Of a stretch of 15,005 bases of DNA, positions 1 to 9,500 are shown piece after piece (position 1 is the first letter of the stretch; each line of letters starts with the position of its first letter). Under the pieces are notes generated by a model. It was not told the DNA's origin. It saw only the letters and a list, made by a program, of their open reading frames with translations, and made no database searches. The translations under genes were made by a program, and so were the position numbers. The stretch comes from CAYXXN01 sp964469055 (lineage in GTDB: Bacteria > Acidobacteriota > Thermoanaerobaculia > Multivoradales > JAHEKO01), in the NCBI GenBank assembly GCA_964469055.1, contig CAYXXN010000058.1, positions 1 to 15,005 on the forward strand. Reading direction: 5' to 3'.

Positions 1-124
1 TTCGTGTGGTGGACGACCGCTGCCCGCCCGCCGACCGCTAGGCACTACGTATTCATGGTGGTGGACGCCAACTCATTGAACCCGCGAGACTTACACCACC
101 GGCACTGCGGATTGCCTCCGGAAT
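1..124. other. Intergenic/edge segment with no recognisable gene
   Basis: I see no convincing coding region or RNA gene here. Short open frames exist on both strands but show no recognisable protein motif. A stretch near 85-100 superficially resembles a tRNA T-arm on the minus strand, but no T stem can be formed. The only structure is the start of the inverted repeat at 118-137, listed separately. Confidence 0.5.
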
Positions 125-137
125 TCACACATTCCGG
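118..137 (-). repeat. Perfect 7-bp inverted repeat spanning the stop codon of the nuclease-like gene
   Basis: CCGGAAT (118-124) and ATTCCGG (131-137) are perfect inverted complements separated by six bases. The stop codon of the minus-strand nuclease-like gene (125-127) lies in the loop. A transcript of that gene would form a hairpin at its very end. No U-run follows, so it is not a classical intrinsic terminator. It could be a Rho-independent-like stall, an mRNA-end stabiliser, or chance. Confidence 0.35.
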
Positions 138-964
138 TCGTGCCACCGCAGGAACCGCAGGATCGTGCCCTCCGCGAGAGCCCGCGGCGCATCCACCGGC
201 AGGCCTAGCTCCTCGGCCACGCGACTGGCCAGTTCCCGGTGCGTCCATGGATACAGCTGGTACTTAAGGACGAGGACGAAACCGCCTGCCTCGACGACCT
301 CATGAATCCAACTCTTCGGCAGCATTCGCACCACGAACACTGGTCGCAGATCCAACGCTTCGCACATCTCCACCTTGACGACGAGTTCGTCATGCGGCAT
401 GTAGCCGAGCGTGTTCTTCACCTCTACGCCGTACGCCACGCCGTCTCGCTCGAAGATGAAGTCCAGGTCGTGATTGGTCCGAGTCCAGCTCCTCCCCGCG
501 AACCCTCGGGCGTCGCGCCCGCGCATGATGAACTGGGAGCGCGCAAAGCCCTCGAGTACTAGCGCCTCACCCTGGAGTCCGAGCGCCCCGCCGATGTTGG
601 GGTCAGCGTACGCCTCCACCAGAGCGACCAAGCCCTTCGCCGCTCGCTTGTAGTAGCGGTACCCGCGATGCCAAAGCAGCGTGATTGAACTGCCTGTCGC
701 CAGGTCCCGCTGCTCACGACGCAGGACACCCTCCTCCGCCAGCTGACGCAGAGCTCGGTTCGTGATCCAGTGGAAGTACTTGTGCTCGACTTGCACCTCA
801 AGCTGCCTGGAAAAAAAGACCTCCTCACGATGCTCGTCGAAGAAGCGCTCCAGCTCGTCGCGAGCGAGCTTCTGTTGCGGGTCGGGTGGTCGTTCGTCCT
901 CGAACTCTGGCTCAAAAAATTCGAGATCATCCACAGGAATTTCCTGTCTCGCGTGACGATCCAC
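125..964 (-). CDS. Uncharacterised protein with PD-(D/E)xK nuclease-like signature and possible N-terminal winged helix
   Basis: I do not recognise a named gene. With the chosen GTG start the protein is 279 residues. The N-terminal part, roughly residues 30-90, is charged and helical and could be a winged-helix DNA-binding domain. The C-terminal part has the layout of a PD-(D/E)xK nuclease core. It contains an LQGEALV helix with a conserved-looking Glu, then NHDLDFIF with the acidic metal ligand, and about 13 residues later GVEVKN, giving the E-x-K pair. An aromatic-rich tail follows. This suggests a metal-dependent nuclease or a decayed DNA-binding relative; the substrate is unknown. The start is uncertain. 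The frame is open back to ATGs at 1093 and 1147, but those overlap the kinase 3' end and the added residues look non-coding. A GTG at 934 has an AGGA element upstream. The gene follows the kinase gene on the same strand and may be co-transcribed. Confidence 0.6.
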   Translation of the reverse strand: MDRHARQEIPVDDLEFFEPEFEDERPPDPQQKLARDELERFFDEHREEVFFSRQLEVQVEHKYFHWITNRALRQLAEEGVLRREQRDLATGSSITLLWHRGYRYYKRAAKGLVALVEAYADPNIGGALGLQGEALVLEGFARSQFIMRGRDARGFAGRSWTRTNHDLDFIFERDGVAYGVEVKNTLGYMPHDELVVKVEMCEALDLRPVFVVRMLPKSWIHEVVEAGGFVLVLKYQLYPWTHRELASRVAEELGLPVDAPRALAEGTILRFLRWHDRNV

Positions 965-1061
965 GACTGAAGACTCGGGCACGCCGCAACGCCCATGATC
1001 TGCGTCCTCGTCTAGTGATCGAGCCCCGGCCGTGCTGGGCGAAGCCCCGCAATTTCCGTGG

Positions 1062-3689
<2,628 letters not shown>

Positions 3690-3755
3690 TCAAGTTGGCG
3701 CGGATTCTAACGGCATGGAGTCGGTCCTTAGAGCGAGTGCGGCCGGCGACTGATT

Positions 3756-3845
<90 letters not shown>

Positions 3846-3863
3846 GTGTTCTCGAAGAAACTC

Positions 3864-3956
<93 letters not shown>

Positions 3957-3969
3957 CGAAAAACGACTG

Positions 3970-4428
3970 TCAACGAACCGCGCGACGCACCCCGGCGAAG
4001 AACTCCCGCAGCAACTCCCCGCTCTCCCTGGCCAGCACGCCGGCCGTCACTTCCAGGCGGTGGTTGAGCCGCCCGTCCCGCACCAGGTCCCCGAGGCTGC
4101 CGCAGAACCCGGCCTTGGGGTCGGCGGCAGCGTAGACCAACCGCGCGACCCGGCTGTTGACCAGGGCGCCGGCGCACATCGCGCACGGCTCGAGGGTCGC
4201 ATACAACGTGCAGCCGGAGAGCCGCCAGCCGCCGATGACCCGCGCCGCCTCGGCGATCGCCGCCAACTCGGCATGAGCCAATGGATCGCGGTCGATCTCG
4301 CGCCGGTTGTGCCCGCGGCCGATGGCTCGGCCCTCGTGCACCACCACCGCCCCGACAGGCACCTCGCCCAGGGCGAGCGCCCGCCGCGCCTCGCCCAGGG
4401 CCTCGCGCATCCACGCGGCATCGTCCAT
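3970..4428 (-). CDS. tadA: tRNA-specific adenosine deaminase TadA
   Basis: TadA deaminates wobble A34 of tRNA-Arg(ACG) to inosine in the cytoplasm. The 152-residue product has the cytidine/deoxycytidylate-deaminase zinc fold. The HAE motif supplies the zinc-binding His and proton-shuttle Glu (within PLAHAELAAI), and the PCAMC motif supplies the two zinc cysteines (within LEPCAMCAGAL). EVPVGAVVV near the N-terminus and the FCGSLGDL region before the C-terminal helix are also typical of the family. I chose the ATG at 4428 because GGAG lies six bases upstream and the length matches the family. An upstream in-frame extension to 4488 would run into the ffs promoter region. The gene is divergent from ffs-dnaX and is followed by two serine tRNAs. 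Confidence 0.95.
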   Translation of the reverse strand: MDDAAWMREALGEARRALALGEVPVGAVVVHEGRAIGRGHNRREIDRDPLAHAELAAIAEAARVIGGWRLSGCTLYATLEPCAMCAGALVNSRVARLVYAAADPKAGFCGSLGDLVRDGRLNHRLEVTAGVLARESGELLREFFAGVRRAVR

Positions 4429-4479
4429 GGAGAGCTCCGCCCCGGCCGAACGGGGCGCGCATGTTACCACCGGGCGCGC

Positions 4480-4508
4480 TTTACACACCCGCGGGCCCGA
4501 CGTACCAT
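4480..4508 (+). promoter_or_regulatory. Candidate sigma70-type promoter for the SRP RNA (and dnaX)
   Basis: TTTACA (4480-4485) and TACCAT (4503-4508) are separated by exactly 17 bases and lie just upstream of the first base of the SRP RNA helix (about 4520). Five of six and four of six positions match the -35 and -10 consensus. In this GC-rich context the two AT-richer hexamers at correct spacing stand out. Initiation would be expected around 4514-4520. There is no space for another promoter between ffs and dnaX, so this promoter may serve both. Confidence 0.55.
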
Positions 4509-4519
4509 CAACGCCCCCA

Positions 4520-4646
4520 GGGGCCGAGGAAGGGCTCGGGTCCTGTGCATCGGCCGGGCACCGAACCTCGTCAGGCCCGGAAGGGAGCAGCGATAAGGCG
4601 CTCCGGCCGGGTGCCGCAGAGTCAGCCGGAGCCCTTCCTCGGCCCC
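4520..4646 (+). ncRNA. ffs: Signal recognition particle RNA, small bacterial (4.5S) type
   Basis: This RNA forms the signal recognition particle with Ffh and targets nascent membrane and secreted proteins. The diagnostic domain IV is at about 4569-4592: GTCAGG, a GGAA tetraloop (4579-4582) closed by C-G, then the AGCAGC strand, which together form the Ffh-binding symmetric and asymmetric loops. The ends pair as a perfect 18-bp helix (4520-4537 with 4629-4646). An inner helix GGCACC/GGTGCC also pairs. The length of about 127 bases and the lack of an Alu domain fit the small bacterial form. The exact 5' and 3' ends are estimated from the terminal helix. No terminator follows, and dnaX begins 12 bases later, so processing from a longer transcript is likely. 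Confidence 0.93.
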
Positions 4647-4658
4647 TCCCGCCCGCGC

Positions 4659-6257
4659 ATGACCTACCAGGTCCTCGCCCGCAAGTGGCGGCCGCGCACC
4701 TTCGCCGAGGTCATCGGCCAGCAGCACGTCGTGACGGCTCTCGAAAACGCCCTGGCCGAGGGCCGCATCGCCCAGGCCTACCTCTTCTCGGGCATTCGCG
4801 GCGTCGGCAAGACGAGCGTGGCGCGGATCTTCGCTCGCGCCCTGAACGGCCGTGAGGCGACCCCCGGTACCCCGGACGAGTCGCCGATCGAGGCGGACCT
4901 CGACATCCTCGAGGTGGACGCCGCCACCTACTCGAAGGTCGAGCAGGTCCGCGAGCTGGTCGAGACCCTGCGCTACAAGCCGGTCCACGGCCGCTACAAG
5001 GTCGTCGTCCTCGACGAGGTTCACCGGCTCTCCCGCCAGGCCTTCGACGCCCTCCTGAGGATCGTCGAGGAGCCACCGCCCCACCTGGTCTTCATCTTCG
5101 CCACCACGGAGGTCGAACAGGTCCCGGCGACGATCCTCTCGCGCTGCCAGGAGTTCACCTTCCACCGCGTCGCGTTCGGTCGGCTGGCCGATCACTTGCG
5201 CCAGCTCGCTGAGGCCGAGGAGATCACCGTCTCCTCGCGCGCCCTGGCCGCCATCGCCCGGGCCGCCGAGGGCAGCGTGCGCGACGCCGTGGCTCTCCTC
5301 GATCAGCTCGCCACCTACGGCTCCGGCACGATCGCCGAGGAGGACGCGAGCCGACTCTCGGGAGGGGTCGCGGCCGAGGTCCACCATCGCCTGCTCGCGG
5401 CCATCCTGGGCGGCGAGGGCTCCTCGGCGTCGGCCGTGGCGGCAGAGATCGAGAGCGAGGGTCGCGATCCGCGGCACGTCTACGGCCAGTTCCTGGGCTA
5501 CTGCCGCGATGCCCTGCACATGGCCCTGGGAGCGGCGGGAGCTGGCGCCGAGATGCCCGGTGAGGAGGCGGGGGCGGTGACCGAGCTGGCGCGACGGGCC
5601 GGCTACGAGAACCTGCTGCGCATCATCCACCTCTTGCTGGGCAGCGAGGAGACGGTGCGCCGCAGCGAGGCCGGGATGCTCGCCGCCGAGATCGCCTGGC
5701 TGCGCGCTGCCGAGCTGCCGAAGCTCACCGCCATCGAGAGGCTGCTCTCCGGCGGCGAGCCGGTGCGTGCCCCGGCGCCGCCGCCGCAGCCCACCGCCCT
5801 CAGCCCAGGCCCGGCACCGCACGGCGACGACCTCGTCGATCCGCCGGCGGCCGCCCCCACACCGCTCCCGCCGAGGGCGACCCCACCCCCGGCGGGGGTC
5901 GAGGCCTTCCGCTCGCTCTTGAGCCGTTACCGCGCCTCGCTCGCCGCCCAGGTCGAGAGCCTCGCGCAGCTCGAGTTCGCGCACGGGGTCCTCACCCTGC
6001 ACGTGCCGGCAGGCGACACGCTCCTCTCCCGTGCCCTCACACGAGAGACCAATCGGGAGACCTTCGCCCGCAGCGTGGCCGAGGTTTGGGGCCCGGGCGC
6101 CTCGTGGCGCATCGTCGAGGGCGAGAGACCCAAACCGGCACTCGCCGTAGCCGCCGGCGACCCGGTCCTCGCCCATCCGACCGTACAGGCGGCCCTCGAC
6201 ATCTTCGGCGGCACCGTCGAGTCGATCGAACCAGCGCCTCACAGCGAGGAGTCATGA
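4659..6257 (+). CDS. dnaX: DNA polymerase III clamp-loader subunit tau/gamma (DnaX)
   Basis: DnaX is the ATPase core of the clamp loader that places the DnaN clamp on DNA. The ATG at 4659 gives 532 residues and begins with the family N-terminus MTYQVLARKWRP. Walker A is GIRGVGKT (45-52), the Walker B/DExH box is DEVH (119-122), sensor 1 is ATTE (148-151), the arginine-finger SRC is at 161-163, and the sensor-2 region EGSVRDA is near 204-210. A Pro/Ala-rich linker (about 369-412) leads to a C-terminal domain ending in a VQAALDIFGGTVE segment. Oddly, the zinc-binding insertion that normally follows ALN lacks all four cysteines (residues 64-80). I see no A-run for tau/gamma frameshifting. The frame is open upstream to 4281, but that runs through ffs and is not coding. 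No clear Shine-Dalgarno sequence is present. The stop overlaps the ybaB start. Confidence 0.96.
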   Translation: MTYQVLARKWRPRTFAEVIGQQHVVTALENALAEGRIAQAYLFSGIRGVGKTSVARIFARALNGREATPGTPDESPIEADLDILEVDAATYSKVEQVRELVETLRYKPVHGRYKVVVLDEVHRLSRQAFDALLRIVEEPPPHLVFIFATTEVEQVPATILSRCQEFTFHRVAFGRLADHLRQLAEAEEITVSSRALAAIARAAEGSVRDAVALLDQLATYGSGTIAEEDASRLSGGVAAEVHHRLLAAILGGEGSSASAVAAEIESEGRDPRHVYGQFLGYCRDALHMALGAAGAGAEMPGEEAGAVTELARRAGYENLLRIIHLLLGSEETVRRSEAGMLAAEIAWLRAAELPKLTAIERLLSGGEPVRAPAPPPQPTALSPGPAPHGDDLVDPPAAAPTPLPPRATPPPAGVEAFRSLLSRYRASLAAQVESLAQLEFAHGVLTLHVPAGDTLLSRALTRETNRETFARSVAEVWGPGASWRIVEGERPKPALAVAAGDPVLAHPTVQAALDIFGGTVESIEPAPHSEES

Positions 6258-6556
6258 ACGTCCACAAGATGATGCAGCAGGCCCAGGCGATGCAGGAGCG
6301 TCTCCAACGCGAGCTCGCCGAAACCACCCTCGAGGCGAGTGTGGGCGGCGGCATGGTGACGGTCACCATGAACGGTTTGAAGCAATTGCTCGCGGTGCGC
6401 ATCGACTCCGAGGTGATGGACCCCAGCGACCCCGGCATGCTGCAGGATCTGGTGCTCGCCGCCGTCAACGAAGCGGGGCGGCGGGTCGACGAGACGATGC
6501 GCGAGAAGATGGGCGGCCTCGCCGGCGCGCTCTCCGGCGGACTGCCGGGCTTCTAA
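6254..6556 (+). CDS. ybaB: YbaB/EbfC family nucleoid-associated DNA-binding protein
   Basis: The 100-residue product has the family's shape: an N-terminal helix rich in Met and Gln (MNVHKMMQQAQAMQERL), a central beta sheet with VGGGMVTVTMNG, and the DLVLAAVNEA helix, followed by a Gly/Leu-rich tail. YbaB proteins form tweezer-like dimers that bind DNA and are almost always encoded between dnaX and recR, as here. The ATG at 6254 overlaps the dnaX stop in an ATGA arrangement, which suggests translational coupling. A GAGGAG element lies just upstream, though very close to the start. Confidence 0.95.
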   Translation: MNVHKMMQQAQAMQERLQRELAETTLEASVGGGMVTVTMNGLKQLLAVRIDSEVMDPSDPGMLQDLVLAAVNEAGRRVDETMREKMGGLAGALSGGLPGF

Positions 6557-6564
6557 CTCTCGCC

Positions 6565-7155
6565 GTGACGCGCGCCACCGATCCGATGGCCCACCTGGTG
6601 GACGAGCTCGCTCGGCTGCCGGGCATCGGCAACAAGACGGCCACTCGTCTCGCCCACCACTTGCTCAAGACCCCGGAGGCCGAGGCCAGGGCGCTCGCCG
6701 AGGCGATCGTCGAGATCCAGCAGCTCTTCCACTGCCCGGTGTGCGGGGCCATCACCGACTGCGACCCGTGCGCCACCTGTGCGGATCCGAGCCGCGACCG
6801 CGCACGCATCTGCGTCGTGGAGGAGCCGTTCAACATCCGGCCCCTCGAGCGCACCGGCGAGTACCACGGCCTCTACCACGTCCTGCACGGCACCCTCTCG
6901 CCGCAGCGGGGCGTGGGCCCCGAGCGTCTCGGCGTCGGGCGGCTCCTCGAGCGTTTGGCTGGCGTCGAGGAGGTGATCCTCGCCACCAACCCGAACGTCG
7001 AGGGGGAGGCGACGGCGCTCTATCTCGCCCGCCTGCTCAAGGGCAAGGGCGTGCGGGTGACGCGTCTGGGGTTCGGTCTGCCGGTGGGGGGCGACATCGA
7101 GTACACCGACGAGGTCACGCTGGCTCGCTCGCTGGCCGGCCGCCGGGAGCTCTGA
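6565..7155 (+). CDS. recR: Recombination mediator protein RecR
   Basis: RecR works with RecF and RecO to load RecA at gaps in DNA. The 196-residue product has the usual length and order. A helix-hairpin-helix region around LPGIGNKTATRLA (18-30) comes first. A four-cysteine zinc module follows (CPVC at 57-60, CATC at 69-72, with an extra Cys at 66). A Toprim domain comes next, with VVEEP (84-88) and NPNVEGEAT (142-150). The C-terminal GLPVGGDIEYTDEVTL signature is intact. The start is taken as GTG at 6565, eight bases after ybaB. An in-frame ATG at 6586 is the alternative. Spacing implies one operon with dnaX and ybaB. Confidence 0.96.
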   Translation: MTRATDPMAHLVDELARLPGIGNKTATRLAHHLLKTPEAEARALAEAIVEIQQLFHCPVCGAITDCDPCATCADPSRDRARICVVEEPFNIRPLERTGEYHGLYHVLHGTLSPQRGVGPERLGVGRLLERLAGVEEVILATNPNVEGEATALYLARLLKGKGVRVTRLGFGLPVGGDIEYTDEVTLARSLAGRREL

Positions 7156-7226
7156 CCCTGCCCCGACGAGCACCTGCCGCCGGCGGCCGGCCGGCGCTCG
7201 CCCGTGGCGACCTCCTGCCACGCATC

Positions 7227-8474
7227 GTGGTGCCGCCGCCGGGGCCACGCGCCCGCCGGCTGTCGCGGGCCTTGCGCTCGTACGAGGCCGCCGAGGCGGC
7301 CCCACCCGGGATCCTTTGGCAAGAGGCTCGCGGAGCCAATGTCGTCGACGTCGACGGCAACCGCTACATCGACTTGACGGCGGGCTTCGGCGTGGCCGCG
7401 GTCGGCCATCGCCACCCGCGAGTGGTGGCGGCGCTCGCCGCCCAAGCGGCCGCTCTCGTGCACGGACTCGCCGACGCGCACGGCCACCCGGCGCGCCTCG
7501 CCCTGGCCCGCCGGCTCTGTCGACTGGCCCCGCTACCGCGGCCACGGGTCTTCTTCGCCGTCTCCGGCGCCGACGCCGTCGAGGTGGCGCTGAAGACGGC
7601 TCTCCTGGCCACCGGCCGGCCGCGCATCCTCGCCTTCGAGCCCGCCTACCACGGGGTGACCCTCGGTGCCTTGAACGTCACCTCGCGCCCCGCCTTCCGC
7701 GCCCCCGCCGCACCCCACCTCCACGGGCAAATTGTCCGCCTCCCCTACGGTTGCCCGGCCGGCGAGCTGGTGGCGGCCCTGGCGGGGAGCGAGGTCGCGG
7801 CGGCCATCGTCGAGCCGATCGTCGGCCGCGAGGGCGTGCACCTGCCGCCGCCGGGCTGGCTCGCCGCGCTGCGTCGTACCACCGCGGCGCGGGGCTCGCT
7901 GCTCGTGCTGGACGAGATCTTGACCGGCTTCGGGCGCAGCGGCCGGCTCTTCGCCGGGCCGCCCGAGCTCGAAACACCCGCCGACCTCATCTGCTGCGGC
8001 AAGGCACTCGGCGGCGGGCTGCCCATCGCCGCCGTCTTGGGCCGCGCCGAGGTGATGGCGAGCTGGGATGCCTCCGGCGAGGCGCGCCACACCGCCACCT
8101 TCGTCGCTCACCCGCTCGCTTGCGCGGCGGCCCTGGCCGCCCTCGACGTGCTCGCCCGGGAGCGGCTGGTGGCACGCGCCGCCCGCCTCGGCCGCCGCCT
8201 GGCCCGGCGCCTCGCCGCTTGGCCGGCGCGCTTTCCCGCCGTACGCGCCGTGCGCGGCCGCGGATTGCTCTGGGGCATCGAGCTGGTGAGCGCGCCGGCC
8301 GCCGCCGCCTTCGTCGCCGGCGCTCTAAGGCGTGGGGTGCTCCTCCTGGCCGGCGGCCCGGAAGGGAGGGTGGCGCAGATCTCCCCGCCGCTGGTCATCA
8401 GCGAGCGCCAACTCGCCGCGGCGGTAGAGGTGCTCGAGGTCGCCGCGGGCGCCCTGAGGAACGCGTCACAGTGA
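7227..8474 (+). CDS. Class-III pyridoxal-phosphate-dependent aminotransferase
   Basis: The frame encodes a fold-type I, class-III aminotransferase of about 415 residues. Counted from the GTG at 7227, the cofactor-phosphate motif SGADAVE is at 113-119, the FEPAYHG segment is at 137-143, and LLVLDEILTGFGRSG (225-239) carries the Asp that pairs with the pyridine nitrogen (D229). CCGKALGGGLP supplies the Schiff-base lysine (K259). ANVVDVDGNRYIDL near the N-terminus is also typical. Relatives include acetylornithine, 4-aminobutyrate and other omega-aminotransferases; the substrate cannot be told from sequence alone. The start is uncertain. The frame is open far upstream through recR in another frame, a CTG at 7158 follows a GGGAG element, and GTG codons occur at 7227 and 7230. 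Its close placement after recR suggests co-transcription. Confidence 0.88.
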   Translation: MVPPPGPRARRLSRALRSYEAAEAAPPGILWQEARGANVVDVDGNRYIDLTAGFGVAAVGHRHPRVVAALAAQAAALVHGLADAHGHPARLALARRLCRLAPLPRPRVFFAVSGADAVEVALKTALLATGRPRILAFEPAYHGVTLGALNVTSRPAFRAPAAPHLHGQIVRLPYGCPAGELVAALAGSEVAAAIVEPIVGREGVHLPPPGWLAALRRTTAARGSLLVLDEILTGFGRSGRLFAGPPELETPADLICCGKALGGGLPIAAVLGRAEVMASWDASGEARHTATFVAHPLACAAALAALDVLARERLVARAARLGRRLARRLAAWPARFPAVRAVRGRGLLWGIELVSAPAAAAFVAGALRRGVLLLAGGPEGRVAQISPPLVISERQLAAAVEVLEVAAGALRNASQ

Positions 8475-8504
8475 GAGCCGCCGGGCTGCCGTAAATTTGG
8501 CGCC

Positions 8505-9500
8505 GTGGCCGGCGTCCGCGAGCGCCTCGAGGGCATCCGCCCGCTGTCGCACTTGAGCGAGAAAGAGTTCGAGGCCTTGGCTGCCTGCTCCTGGGGGCAG
8601 GCCTTCCCCGCCGGGGCCGACCTCTTCCGTCACGGGGACCCCTCGCGTGAGGCCTTCGCCGTCGTCGCCGGCGAGGCGCGGTTGGTGCGCGGCACCCACT
8701 TCGGCCCCTACGTCTACGCCGAGGTCGGGGCCGGCGAGCTCTTGGGCGAGCAGGGCCTCTTCGACCACCGGACGCGCGCCGGCGATGCGGTGGCCGGGGG
8801 CGAGCTCGAGGCCGTGGTCATCGACACCGACCGGCTGCTCTCCGTCGCCGAGGGCGACGCCCGCTTCGAGCTCGCCATGCTCTGGGCCTTCTGGCGCAGC
8901 CTCGCTCAGAAGTTGCGGCAGTCGAACCGGCGGCTCGAGAGTTTTTTCCGCCCGCCGCAGTCGGCGCCGCAGGTGCCCGCCCACGTCGCCGTCGGCCGCC
9001 GGGACCGCTCGGTCGACCTCGCTGCCCGGCGGGCCGTCTTCGCCGAACAGCGGCTCTCCCCTATGGAGACCAACTTCTTGGCCTCGCTGTCGCGGCACGA
9101 GCGCTTCGACCCGGGCGAGGTGATCTTCCGTGAGGGCGACGTGGGCGAGGCCATGTATCTCGTCCTCGACGGTCAGGTGATGATCAGCAAGCTCATCCAC
9201 GGCGCCGGCGAGGAGGCGCTCGCCTTCCTCGGCCGCGGCGCCTACTTCGGCGAGATGGCCCTGATCGACCGCGAGAAGCGATCCGCCACCGCCAAGGCCC
9301 ACGCCGAGGGCGCCGTCGTGCTCGCCATCCGCCGCGACGTCGTCGAAGGTCTCCTGCAGCTCGAGCACGTCTCCTCGGCTCGCCTGCTGCGGTTGCTCTG
9401 CTCGCTCATGGCCGAGCGGCTGCGCGAGAGCGACGAGAAGCTGATCGGCTTCCACCTGCTGGCGGGCGGCAGCGCGCCGGCGAGCCTGGCGCTCGCCTGA
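8505..9500 (+). CDS. Protein with two cyclic-nucleotide-binding domains, no output domain
   Basis: The 331-residue product contains two cNMP-binding (CAP/CRP-type) beta-roll domains. The first, about 14-120, is degenerate in its phosphate-binding cassette (GEQGLFDHRTRAGD). The second, about 183-300, has a near-canonical cassette GEMALIDREKRSAT (249-262) and the preceding FREGDVGEAMYLVLDG strands. No helix-turn-helix, kinase, transporter or membrane segment follows. It is therefore not an ordinary CRP regulator and resembles a stand-alone sensor or a regulatory subunit. A GTG start is used, with no clear Shine-Dalgarno sequence; it begins 30 bases after the aminotransferase. Its last 95 bases overlap mutY on the opposite strand. 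The ligand and partner are unknown. Confidence 0.85.
   Translation: MAGVRERLEGIRPLSHLSEKEFEALAACSWGQAFPAGADLFRHGDPSREAFAVVAGEARLVRGTHFGPYVYAEVGAGELLGEQGLFDHRTRAGDAVAGGELEAVVIDTDRLLSVAEGDARFELAMLWAFWRSLAQKLRQSNRRLESFFRPPQSAPQVPAHVAVGRRDRSVDLAARRAVFAEQRLSPMETNFLASLSRHERFDPGEVIFREGDVGEAMYLVLDGQVMISKLIHGAGEEALAFLGRGAYFGEMALIDREKRSATAKAHAEGAVVLAIRRDVVEGLLQLEHVSSARLLRLLCSLMAERLRESDEKLIGFHLLAGGSAPASLALA

Noticed and set aside
50..110. Possible tRNA or attC-like element near the left edge
   Set aside because: A GGGTTCAA-like string is present on the minus strand, but no T stem, acceptor stem or anticodon arm can be formed, and no integron core-site pair is seen.
1037..1047. Small GGGC-GAA-GCCC hairpin just downstream of the kinase gene
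   Set aside because: Only four base pairs with no T-run on the minus strand; not enough to call a terminator.
4281..4658. Upstream in-frame extension of dnaX
   Set aside because: The extension runs through the SRP RNA and the tadA 5' end, and the recognisable DnaX N-terminus begins at 4659.
4464..6242. 592-codon minus-strand frame opposite ffs and dnaX
   Set aside because: It is antisense to dnaX and the SRP RNA, with no recognisable motif; a GC-rich shadow frame.
6741..7226. Upstream in-frame extension of the aminotransferase
   Set aside because: Most of it lies inside recR in another frame and translates to an Arg/Pro-rich sequence with no homology features. Only the part after 7155 could be genuine.
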